Positions 1-12,000 of a stretch of DNA of 64,000 nucleotides are shown here, in pieces. Source of the DNA: Streptomyces sp. TRM68367 (GTDB taxonomy: Bacteria; Actinomycetota; Actinomycetes; Streptomycetales; Streptomycetaceae). Under the pieces are notes generated by a model. It was not told the origin of the DNA. It did no database searches and saw nothing but the letters and a program-made list of their open reading frames with translations. Both the position numbers and the translations under genes were made by a program. The stretch is taken from positions 1 through 64,000 of the forward strand of contig NZ_JACTVI010000017.1 in NCBI RefSeq assembly GCF_014495685.1. Direction: 5' to 3'. How positions within the stretch are numbered: position 1 is the stretch's first letter; each line of letters starts with the position of its first letter.

Positions 1-1
1 G

Positions 2-3000
2 CCGGGGTCGTCTGGTGAGGAGCGGTTGGGGTCGGAGTTTGATGATCCGGCGGTGACGGCGGCGGTTCATGAGGATTTGGTGCGCCGGCTTGAGGCGTTG
101 CGTGGTGAAGCGGCGTCTTCCGAACAGCAGCCGGGGTCGCAGGCCGGTGATCAGACACCGGCAGCCGCGCAGCCTACCCACGACACTTCGGTGCGGTCGG
201 CCGAGCCGAACGACGAGCGGACGGAGCCGGTCACCGGGCCCGAGCTCCCACAGGCCCACACCGAGACGCCCGCGGACAACCACCTGGCACACCGTGACAC
301 GGCCCGTACGGCGACGACGGACAACGTCACGGAGGGGCCGGGCACGGTGAAACCGAGCATGCCCACGGTCAGCGTGCCGAAGCCGGTCGTCCTGCCAGCG
401 CAGGTCCCGCCGGTTCCCCCGACGCAGCCGGCGCCGGCGCCGTCGCAGATGCAGCAGAGTCATCAGATGCAGCAGGCGTCGCAGGCGTCGGGACCGACGG
501 GGCAGGAGTCCCGGTCGGGGCAGCAGGCGCCGGAGCCGACGCAGACGTCTCAGCCGACGCCGCAGCGGACCCCCTCGGAGAGGCTGCTGCAGACGGCGCC
601 TGTGGCGCCGGAGGAGCGCCCCGGCCAGGTGACGAGCGACCCGGCGGAGCGCACCGTCGAGGCGGCGGCGCCCTCGACGCAGCCCCCCGGGGCGCACCCG
701 GAGACGGAGGACGTGCAGCAGCAGCCGCAGCGGCCTGCAGAGGCAGCCCCCAGTGGGAACGGTCAGGACGGGCGGGAAGCCCGGGACAGCCGGACCGTCG
801 TACCGGAGGACCTGCGTCGCTTCGCGGAGCAGCAGTTCGGCGGCAAGACGACCGTGGAGAAGGCACGGCAGCTGTGGGCCGAAGCGTCGCGGATCACTGC
901 GGAGCACAACCCGTTCGGCCCGACTTTCGGCCGGCCCGGCCAGGGGTTGTTGGAGCGCGATCCGGAGCAGTACTGGGCGACCATGCGTGTCGCGCAGGTG
1001 CTTTACCAGCACGAAAACGCCCCTGACCGGATCGACCGGGCGGTCACGGTAGCCAAGGACCTGAGTGCTCGGCGCGGTGTCGACACCGCGCTGCTGGGGC
1101 TGCGGGGCGGCGCCGACGACACGGTCCTCGCGGTGCGGCCCCGACCGGTCCAGGCAGAGGCGTCCCCGGCCCCTGAGACAGGCGCGGATTCTGTCGCCTC
1201 GGCCTCGGTCAGGCGTGATCAACAGTTGTCAGCGGGAACGGCGAGCGGCGATGAGATCGCCGAGCACGACAGCCGACAGCTCGACGGGGTCGACCGTCCC
1301 GAGATCTTCCAGCAGGTCGTCGCCGAGGCTCTGCGGTCCGTCGACGGGGTGCGGCCGGGCGAGAGGCCCGATCTGTCCGGGATCCGTGAGGTTCTGGTCC
1401 AACTCGGCAGGGCTCTTGGCGAGAAGCCCGTGGAGCGGGTCGAGGAGGTAGCGCCTGAGCTGGGTGCCGCGCTGGAGAGGGCCGGCTACCACAGGAACCT
1501 GCTGCACCCGCTTCTGGCGCCGGCGATGGTTGACGGCCGCAGGCTGATGAACCGTGAGGCTCAGGCCGCTCTGCGAAAATACCTGGCTCTGCCGCTGCAG
1601 GAACGGCTCCCGGTCGTCACTCCGGGGGCTCCGGGATCGTCCTTCCGTACCGTGACGGTCGGCGACTTCACTGTCGTACCCGCTCCGACCACTTTGCTCG
1701 GCGCCGGAACCTACCTGGTCACGCACAGCGCCACCGGTCTGCAGTGGGGCTACCGCGCCAGCGGCGAGGAGACCCATCACGAGGCGTTCCTCGGCAGCGT
1801 GGCCGGCGACATCCCCGCCGAGCTGGAGGGAGCGAAGGTCAGGTCCACGGACGGCACCGTGGATTTCGTCGATGCTCCCCAGTCCCAAGATCGGTTCACG
1901 CCGACCACGGACGTCCCCCACGGTCTGGACGCCGCGTTCGGCGTCACCGACGGGGCGGCGGCCACCACCTGGTACTTCAGCAAGGAGGGCGTGTACGCCG
2001 GCCGCATGGTCCGGCTCTCGGGCGGGACCGGCTCTCTGCAGTTCAAGGTCGGCCTGCCGGACGCCACCGAGCCGAAGCTCGTCGGCGCCGCGGGGCAGCC
2101 GGACGACACCGTGCAGGTCGAGCTTCTCGGGCCCGACCGGTTCGTGCTGCGCCGCACCGTGCCGAGCGGCTGGCCGCAGGAGCGGATGGTGTACGACGCG
2201 CAGGGCGGACTGCGGGAGCAGACCGTCGCCGTCCGCGTGAAGTCCGGCGTCCCCACCGGCGAGCACTGGCTGATCGATCACACGACCGGTGCGGCGTCAC
2301 TTGTCAACGCCGAGAGCGAGCTGGTCGCCGGCCCGCGCGGTACCGCGAGGATCACCACGTCCCTCACCGGCGGACTGACGCTGACCAGCCAGGAGGACCC
2401 CGCCACCGTCCTCTTCGAGCACGAGCCGCTGGGCGGCGGAAGGTACTTGCAGGTCCATCGGGACGGCGCCGGCAAGCTTCGCTGGACTCAGTTCGACGCG
2501 GCCGGGAACAAGGTCGCCCACGGCACCCGCACCTGGGACGCCAGGACCCGGACCTTCCACGACACGCGCACCGGCAGACTGCCGAGGATGAACCTCCTCT
2601 CCGTGCGGACGTACCACCCGACGGCGGACGGGGGTGTGGTCCGTGCTCAGCAGGGCGCCCGGGGGGCGTGGACCTGGACGCGCTTCGGTGCCGAGGGCAA
2701 CGCGGTGGGTTCCGGTACGCGCCGCTGGAACTGGATCCGTTCCGGCTTCAAGGACGTGTACGTCGATCCGGAGACGGGTCGGGAAGCCGTCGCCCAGCGC
2801 AGCGGCGCCCCCTGGCCGTTCATCGAGCAGACCGCGGAGCGCCCGGCCGTCGAGGTCGATGCCCCGGCCGGGCAACTCCCTGACACACAGGGGGAGGGCA
2901 GCCCGGCGCAGTCGCAGACGCAGACGCAACCGCAGACCGCCGAGCGCCCGCCCGCCGTCGAGGTCGACGCCCCGGCCGGGCAGCTCCTCGAGGTCCCGGC

Positions 3001-6000
3001 GCACGGTGGCGACCTGACCGCCGAGCGGCCTACGACCGCACCGTCGGCCAGAGGGACGCGACTCTCCGGGGTCGACCAGGTGGGCCCGTTGGCCGGTGCC
3101 GGGGTCCGGCTGAGGCGGGACCCGCTGCGCCTGGCCCTCGTCGATCGTGACGGCGCGCCGATTGAGGCAGCGGTGGTGACGCCGCGCCAGGAGGGCGGTT
3201 TCAGCATCACGGGGGTCGTCCCGGGCACGCTGCACTTCTCCGTGGGTGGGCAGTTCCAGTTCCGCACCGTGCGGTTGCCGGGTACGGATCGGCTGCTGCG
3301 GTTCTACACCCCGTCCGGGGTGGATGGCGGGGTGCGCCTGGCGGAACCGGACGGTGTGCCGCTGGCGGGCGGGACGGAAGTCCACGTCACCCACGTCACC
3401 CGCACCGCAGAGGGTGACCTGGTGGTGCGGACGCCGGTACCGGGCGAGGACGACGGTGCGGTGCTGGAGTGGCACCTCGACGCCGACGCGGAGCCGCGCT
3501 CGCTCGAGGTGCCGCTGCGGGGGGAGGGAATCGGCGGCCTGTCCGGGCTGAAGGTCCGTACCGAGTTCGGTTCGGACGGGGCTGTGACGCGGACGCTGGA
3601 CGGCGGTGGATGGGGAACGCGGTTCGCGTTCACCTTCGAACCACTGCCGCAGTCGCCGGGGGAGCAGTTCGACGGCGGGTTCACACTGAAGGAGGCGGTT
3701 GGCGGGCGGGCGCTTCACTTCGAGGCTCTGGGACAGATCCGGGGCGTCACGCACCCGGACCCGCAGACCGAGCAGCCCTCGGCCGACACGCCCGCGGTGC
3801 GCGTCGTGGAAGAGCCCTTGCACGGCGCAACGCAGCTCGCCGGATACCGGTTGCGGTCGACGGACACGCCGGCCACGGAGACGTCCCCGGCGTCCAGGCA
3901 GCTGGAACTGGTGGGCCCGGACAACCAGGTGGTGCCGGGGCGGACGGTGCTGCCGCGTGCGGACGGCGGGTTCGTCATCCGCGGAGACGAGGGCGACCTG
4001 AACCTGGACTCCGGGCTCGGGTTCGAGTTCCGTGAGCTGCGGCTGCCTGGTACGGACTCTGCCGTGCGGCTCGCGGAGCCGGTCGGCATGGCCGGCCCGC
4101 TCGAGGTGCTGGGCCCCGACGGGCTGCCGGTGGAGAACGCGCGGCTCGCCCGCGATCCGAACGGCCTCACGGTCAGTGTCCCGGTGGAGGCTGCGCACGA
4201 GGCCGAGGTCGCGCAGTGGCGCTTCGACGCGCGTGGCCGCCTCGTTCGCCGACAGCTGCCGCTGACCGGTCACGACGCGTTCGACGGGCTGTACTTGCAG
4301 CTGGAACACACTCCCGTCGGGCAGCTCCTGGAACTGGTCGGGTCCTCTGACCGGACCGGCTCCTGGACGCCGGGTCAGGTTGACGGCGGCACCTTCACGC
4401 TGACCGACTCCGAACGGGGCGTTACCGCGCGGTTCAACGACGCCGGCCGGTACACCGGCATGCACGAGACGACGCCGACTCGCGGGACGGCGCCGTTGAC
4501 AGGCACTCACGAGGCGTCGGCTGAGGAGCCCGCGCAGTCCCTTGCCCGGCTGTCGGGGTCTGATGGGCCGGCCGGCGGATCCGTGGAGGAGGTCGTGGGG
4601 CGGTCGGTGTCCGATGCGCCGACAAGCACGTCCGACGACGGCGCAGTGAGCGAGAAGTCCCGGCAGCCGCGACAGCGGTTGAGGCCGAAGCTGCTCACGG
4701 TTCCCGAGGCGATGCCCGGTCCGGAGTTCCGGCTGCGTCAGGCGACCGGGGCGGCGGCTGATCACCTGCGGACCTTGGGAATGCCGGTTCATCCGGAGGC
4801 GGTCGACAGGTCCGGGGATCGGTCGCCGGACTGGGTGGTGATGCCTCAGCAGAGCGGCGGCTACACCGTTGCCCAAACGTCGGGGGACGTTAGGTGGCAC
4901 CACAGCGAGGACCTGTTGCCGCAGGCGCTGGACGTGCGGTTGGCGGGGACGGCGCACTTCCTGCGTACGGCCGTCGGCGAGGGAGGGCGGGTGGTGTCGG
5001 TGGTCGGCGAGGACGGGACGGCGGCGGACGGTTACCAGGTCCAGGAGGCCCGCGACGAGTCCGGTGCGCTGACCGGGGTGTCGGTCGGTGCACCGGGGGA
5101 CGAGCTGGGCTGGCACTTCGACGGCAACGGTGTGCCGCGGGACGTCGAGGTGCCGCTGACCGGGAACCTGGACGGGCACCTGGCGGGCGCGCGGATCCGG
5201 CTGCGGCGTGTCCTGGGCTCCGACGGTGCGCCTGCCGGGGTTGCGGCGGAGCTGGACGCCGACGATCCGTGGGTCTCGGCGTCGCACGGGGTGCAGCGCA
5301 GGCCGGACGGCCGCCTCGTGCTGACCGACCACGTCACGGGCGATGAGCTGAGGTTCCGTCGGGACGGGTCGCTGGTGTCGGTGCGCCGTGGCGGCGAGAC
5401 GCCGCTGCGCAGGCGGCTGCGGCAGGTGGGTGAGCGACTGTTCCCGTCGCTCACGCCGTTGGTGGAGCCGGAGAACGAACTGGGCACCGTGGGTGTCGAG
5501 TACGAGCCGGAACTGGCGCGGATCTTCGAGGAGACCCTGCCCAAGTCGGCGGCCTCCGGTGCCGTTCGCCGCGCACTGGATCCTCGTCTGCTGCCGTTGA
5601 TCGTGGCGGACTCGACGGAGATTCTCGCCCGTTCGCAGATGGATGGGTTCACGCATCCCGATGGCCTGGCGGAGCTGCGGGCCGCAGTGCACGAGCAGGT
5701 GTGGGCGGATGCGCGGCGGGCGCTGGAGGAGATGGAGGCGTCCGGGGCCGCTTCGGGTACCCATGACGGTTTCACCGTGTCTCCTGTCGAGGTCGACGGC
5801 GGACGCCAGGTGGTGCACGAGGCGACGGGCCTCACGACGATCTTCGGACCCCCGCGCGAGGGCCTCCCGCGCGAGGTGCTCTCGCACGAGGTGTACCTGC
5901 ACGAGGCGCCCCCGGAGCTGGCAGGGGTGCGGGTCCAGGTCGCCCACGACCCCCACGACGGCAGCTTCGTGGGATTCGGGCTGGTGGACAACCCGGAGAC

Positions 6001-9000
6001 GCGGTTCGCCATCGGCTCGCCGGACGACCAGTCGGCGGAGAGCGCCAATCCCCGCAGTCGGTTCGTCATCGAGGACCGGATCACCGGCAAGCCGTACGTC
6101 TTCGGTGCCGAGGGCACGCCGGCCGAGGAGCTGCGCCCCTCGGAGCCGTCCGTCGCACCAGGGACCGACGATGCACCGTTCGACGTCGAGCGGGCGGAGC
6201 AGCTGCAACTGGCCCATGAGGGGCCGGCGGTCGGCGGGGACGGGGCTTTGCGCCCGTTGTACTCGGACCCGGCGTACCTGCCTAAGGCGCGGGAGTTCGA
6301 GTCACGGCTGGCTACCTTCGCGGCCGGCCACCCCAGGGCGGTGGCGGCAGCCCGGCAGGGTGTGTCCCGCCTGTTCGAGGCTCTCTCCCAGGCGCACCCC
6401 GAGCACAGTGCGCAGGAGATCTGGCGGAACTTCCGCGACGACGGGGCGGCCGGGCCCCAGGAGCTGCTGGAGCGCGGCGACGTCCACGAGCTGATGACGG
6501 CGTTCTCCAACGCGGTCTCCGCCGCGGACACGCCCTCGACGTTGAAGTCGCCGCTCCGGGACCTGCGAGCTCCGGCGTCCAAGACGCTGGACGAGCGGGG
6601 CATCCCGCTGGCCGCCGGGGTGTCGCGGACGGCGGTGGAGATCGGGCACGCGTTCAAGGCGCTGAACGTGCCGGACGGGGACGCCGACGGCCTGGCACTG
6701 TCGCTGCTCGGGTGGCTGCTGCCGGCCCAGGGCCACACGGTGTACGAGGTTCTGGCGGGCCTGCGGGCGGCGGACGCGGTGCCGTCGCTGGCCGGGAACC
6801 CGCTGGACGACGCGGCGCGGATGTACCGGTCGATCCCGGGTGTGCGGCTGTCGGAACTGCGCGACGCCGCCGGCGAGAACGGCATGCTGCCGCACGAGGC
6901 CGCCTACTGGGCCAAGGTCGTCACCCCGCCCGAAAACGGCGGCTTCGCCTCGCCTGAGGACCGCAGGGTGGATCTGGCCGAGCAGCGCCGGAAGGCCTTC
7001 CAGAGCCTCGTCGACAAGCCGCCGAGCCAGTGGAACGGCGAGGAGGCCATCAACCGCTGGCTGCGGGAGAACGGGATGACGCCGCGACAGGTGCTCGAAC
7101 GGCTGAGCCCCGCCCACTTCGTCGCCCTGATGGCCTACACCAGCCCGGTGTACGCGCTGATGAACGTGATGCTCAGGTACCAGGGCGGGGCGAGCCGCGC
7201 GGCGCTGCGCATCCAGGTCAGGTCGTTCATCGACAGGGCCTTCGACGAGGCGGGGGACAAGGACACACAGGACGCCCTGGCGAAGGTGCTCAGCGCGTTG
7301 AAGGAAGACGCCCCGGACCTTGGCCAACTGCTCAGCACCCCGCTCGAGGAGATGACGGCCGAGGAGCGGGCACGGCTGCGCGAGCGGCTTCAGGCCGTCG
7401 CGGAGAAGCTGGTGCCGCACTTCGAGCAGGAGCTGCCGCACCACGTGGCGATGCTGATGGACGCGCTGTCGTTGCTGCCCCCCGCACTGGGTGAGGTATG
7501 GCGCGGTGCGCGTTCCCTCGGCGACCTGCACTCGGGCATCGGACGGATCATTTCCCCCGAGTACGGCGGGTCGGAGCTCTCCTTCAAGGCGTTCACCAGC
7601 TTCAGCCGGTCCGGTCGTCAGGCCGAGGCCTTCCTGGACTCCTCCGCTCGACTGCCCATGACCCACCCGGTACTGGTGCGCGCCGAACTCAAGGGGAACC
7701 ACGGCCGGGACATTTCGGCGTTCTCCACGGACCCGGGCGAGCAGGAGGTGGTGCTGCTTCCCGGGAGCCGGATGAAGATCAGCTCCCGCCGGGTCGTCCC
7801 CAACGAGGACAGGTACGGCCACGGGTACGACATCAGGAACTACGAACGTATCGAGGCCGTCGAGGAGGCGCCGGAATTCCCCGTCACGGACGTGGAGAAC
7901 CCGGTCGAGGCGCGGATCCGGGCGGCGGAACTGAAGAGCGCTCTCCAGAAGCTGTCCGGTGTCGGACACGTGGCGAAGCGCAGCGACCTCAGGCCGCTCG
8001 CCGCGCGGATCGGCGCCAGGGGCGGCCTGCACGTGTGGCACCTGGCCGGTCTGGCGAGCGAGCTGCACGGTGGTGCGCAGCACCTGACGGTCGAGCGGTT
8101 GGCGACGGTGCGCCGGGTCGCGGACCTGACCCGTCGTCGTCTGAGGCTCGGTTCGGACGTGCCGGTCACCGCAGGGCATCTGGACACGCTGGTGCGTCGC
8201 CTCGACGGAGCGGAGGCGGACGCCCCGGTCGAGCAGGCCGCACGGCAGCGGCTGCTGGACCTGGTCGCCCGGCTCAAGGCGCCCGGCGAACGGGTCACCT
8301 ACACCCGGCTCGCGGAGGCATGGGTGGCGGGCCCCGTGGCCCAGAACCCGGGCGAAGAGCACGCGGAGCGGCCGGTCGACACCACCCACGTATCCGAGGA
8401 CGAGCCGAGCAGCCGGCTTCGGCAGGAGGAACGCCCTGCTGCGGATGCCTCGGAGAAGCGCTTCGGCCACACGCTCGCCGAGCTCTTCTCCCTGGACCCG
8501 ATCGCGCAGGACCCTGCCGACGCGGAGGAGGGGCGTGACGACCGCACGGACGTGCGGGCGCCCGAGGAGGGCGTTGAAGAGCTCCGCGTGGAGTCGCCCG
8601 CGGAGACGGCCGAGGAGCCCGGCCGGGAGTCTCGCGAGGAGGTGCTTGAGGAGGTTCGTCGGGAGTCCTCCGAGGAGCTGCGTCGGGAGTCTGGAGAGGA
8701 GGCGGTCGAGGAGGTTCGTCGGGAGTCCTCTGAGGAGACCTCCGCGGGTGGGGCCGAGCTCACCGTCAACGGGCCGGAAAACAGAGAGCTGACGAACGGT
8801 CAGGAGAAGTCGCCGGTAACGGAGCAGCCACAGGAGCCGGCCGAAGAGCCGGCGGTGCGCGTGGCGGAGCCGGTGCACGGCAGCCCGCAGCTCGCCGGGT
8901 TGCGGCTGCGGCGGTCCGACACGCCGGCCACGCAGACGTTGCCGGCGTCCTCGCGGTTGGAGCTGGTGGACGCCTCTGGACAGCCGGTGCCGGGACGGAC

Positions 9001-12000
9001 CGTGGAGACGCGCCCGGACGGCGGGTTCGTTGTGCACGGTCGCGACGGGGACCTGCATCTCGACTCCGCCGTCCGGTTCGAGCTCCGCGAGCTGCCGCTG
9101 CCCGGCACCGACCACGTCGTACGGCTGGCACAGCCGACGGGCATCGACGGCCCGCTGACGCTGCTGGACGGTGAGCGACAGCCCGTCGAGGGCGCGCGGC
9201 TCGCCCGCTACCCGGAGGGCCTGACCGTTCGCATCCCGGTGGACGGCGCGAACGACGGCGCCGCAGCGCTGTGGCACTTCGACACACGCGGCGGGCTTGT
9301 CCGGCAGGAGATGCCGCTCACAGGCCACGACGACTTCCACGGCCTGAGCATCGGCGTCGATCACACCCTTGCCGGGCCGAGGCTTGAGCTCATCGGCCCG
9401 TCGAACCGGACAGCCGGGCTGATGCCGGGGCAGCGTGATGACGGAACTTTCACAGTGCCCCACCCGGAGCACGGCACCGTGCTCTTCGACAGCGGTGCCC
9501 GGTACGCAGGTGTCCAGAGCGGGACGCCGGTCGTGGTCGAGGACCTGAGCGAGGTCCGGGCCCTCGACGATGTCGGGCGCTCGTCGCCGGAGGTGTTTGC
9601 CCAGCTCGATCGGGAGGATGTGCTTGGCCGGAGTGAGTTCCTGTTGGATCCCGTGGAGGCGGTTCATCAGGCGCGGGTGGACCGGCCGAAGCTGGTCGGC
9701 GAGGTTGACGGCTCGCAGGTACGTGCCGCGATCAGGCGGCTGCTCGGCGATGATGGTTCCGGCGACGCGACCACGCGTGTGGTGGTGGAGGACGCGTTCT
9801 CCGACGAGAACCTCAGGACGCATTTCCACCGCACGCTGGACGGCGGATTCACCGCGGACTTCAGTGCCCGGGTGGATGGTGGGCCGCAGGTCACCGTGGA
9901 AGCGGTGGGCTTGGGTACCCCGCATGGGCTGACCGAGGGAAGCACCGACTTCTCCTTCGCGCGGGACCGGGCGGCGGAGCACAGTGTTTCGGTCGCGCGC
10001 AAGAACGTGTTCCTGGAGCCGCGAGGGGTCCGGGTCCCGCTGCCGTTCGTCCAGATCGCCGGGAAGATCGCCGGGATGATCAACGCCCGGGACAGCAGCT
10101 TCTCCACGCAGGTCAAGCGTGGCGCGAAGACGGAGGTCGTGGAGTCCCAGGTGCCGGTCACCACCGCCGGACACACGGTGACCTACCGGGTTACGGCCCA
10201 CAGGCCCGGCCGCTGGTGGTGGAGCAAGCGCAAGACCCAGGTGGACTTCGTCCACGTTCCGGTGACGCTGGCCTGGCCCAAGCCGGACGCGGTCGTGCCG
10301 TCGCGGCCGGAGGAGGGCGCGCGGCCGCCCGAGCAGCGGTCCGAGGAGATCGTGCACGCGGAGGTCACCGGTCTTGGCGGTGACGTGTACCGCGCCGTCG
10401 AGGGCGCGCTGGGCCGCAGGTTCAAGGTGAACGATCCCGCGGCGAGGGACTTCCGTGAGTGGCTGGACGGCCTGGCCGGCAGGGCACCGGAGTTGTTCGG
10501 CGGTCAGGTGGTGCGCAAGTCCTTCGGGTTCGCCAGCCGGCGGCGGACCCGGATCGAGGTTGCGATCGCCAAGGATGTCGTCGTCCGGGACCTTCCGGAG
10601 ACGAAGAGCAGCATCACCCGGACCCACAAGATCAGCGGGGAGAGCACGTCGGAGCAGGCGGTGACCCGTCGTTGGGGTGCCGGCGTGATCGTCGGCGTCG
10701 GTGGCACCACCCACCTGACGGGCGTCCTGGGTCCGGCCGTCTTCCGTTACGGGCTGACCAAGACCGGCACCGGCACCACCGAGCAGTTCGAGCAGAAGCA
10801 GGTGGAGACCTACACCGGTTCGCTCGGCAAGCGCCGGGTCGACTTCAGCTACGTGGTGCGCGTGGGCCACGGCCCGAAGAGCGTGCTGCTGCGGGTCGAC
10901 GGCGGTACGGCGACGCTGTGGACGCGCGAGCGTGAGGCGGCGCCGCCGGTGGAGCCGGCCGAGCCGGGGCCCGTTGACTCTGAGCGCATTGCGTCGGAAC
11001 CGGTTGTTCAGGAGCCGGTTGTTCAGGAGCCGGCCGGGGTGAGCCCGCTCGATGTGCCCGATCGGGTGGACGCGGCGTATCGGCTGCCGGAGGAGACGGT
11101 GGAGGACATCGTCGGTCGGGTGCTCCACCGGCTCGAGGTGCAGGGTCGGCTCGACGCTGCTCAGCTGCCGAAGGTCGCGGTGGAGTTCCGTGCCTTCCTG
11201 CGCGAGCACGCGCGGGAGTTGGCGAACGGTGGGGACGGTGTGCGGTTCCCGCTGAGTGCCTGGCGCAGTGGGGCACCGGATGTGTTCATCCGCGGGCTGC
11301 TGCGGGCCAGGGACGGGCGGTACCTCGGGGAGGGTGCCGGGGAGAAGCTCAGCGGGTCGGTCGGTGCGGGCCACGAGCACAGTGTCAAGGTCACGAAAAG
11401 CAAGGACAGTTCTGTCGGACTGGCGGGTGCCGGTTTCATCGGTAACCCGGACATCGAGTACGGCGGTTTCCAGATCGCCTACAAGTCCAACCGGGTCGGC
11501 ACCGACAAGATCGGCCAGCAGCTCCGCTTCGAGCGATCGTCGGATGGTTCGGGCAGGGTCCACCGTTTCGACTACCCGGTCGACTTCGAGGTGCGGGTGG
11601 GTGGCCGCTGGTCGGCCCCTGGTGAGGTCGTACGGTGGCGTGATGCGGACGGCACGGCGGGTTACACGTCGTCGTCGGTCTCCGGCCGGGTCGAGGTGGC
11701 GGTGCCGGAGCGGGCCGGGGTGGTGCTCGCGGAGCCGTCGGAGCAGTCGTCCGCGACGGTGTGGCAGGACGGTGCGGCGCCGCGGCCGGAACAGGGTGAG
11801 GTGCAGCTGCCGGCCGGGTTCGAGCTGGAGTCGCTGAAGCCGGTGCCCGGCTTGCAGAGCACCGTCGCGGCGATGCTGTCGGCGCCGGGCGGCACGGCCT
11901 GGCAGGAGTGGTACCGGCGGCCGCTGGTGGGGGCCAGGCCGGTGGCGTTCGACGAGCATCAGGGCAAGAACTGGTTGGAGCGCGAGCGGGATCAACTGAA

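Noticed and set aside
26-28. TTG at 26 as the start of the giant protein
   Set aside because: The frame is open to the window edge and no ribosome site precedes the codon.
2297-6217. Very long minus-strand open frame (1,306 codons) opposite the giant gene
   Set aside because: It is Arg/Pro/Gly/His-rich with no domain signal and reflects the GC3 bias of the plus-strand gene.
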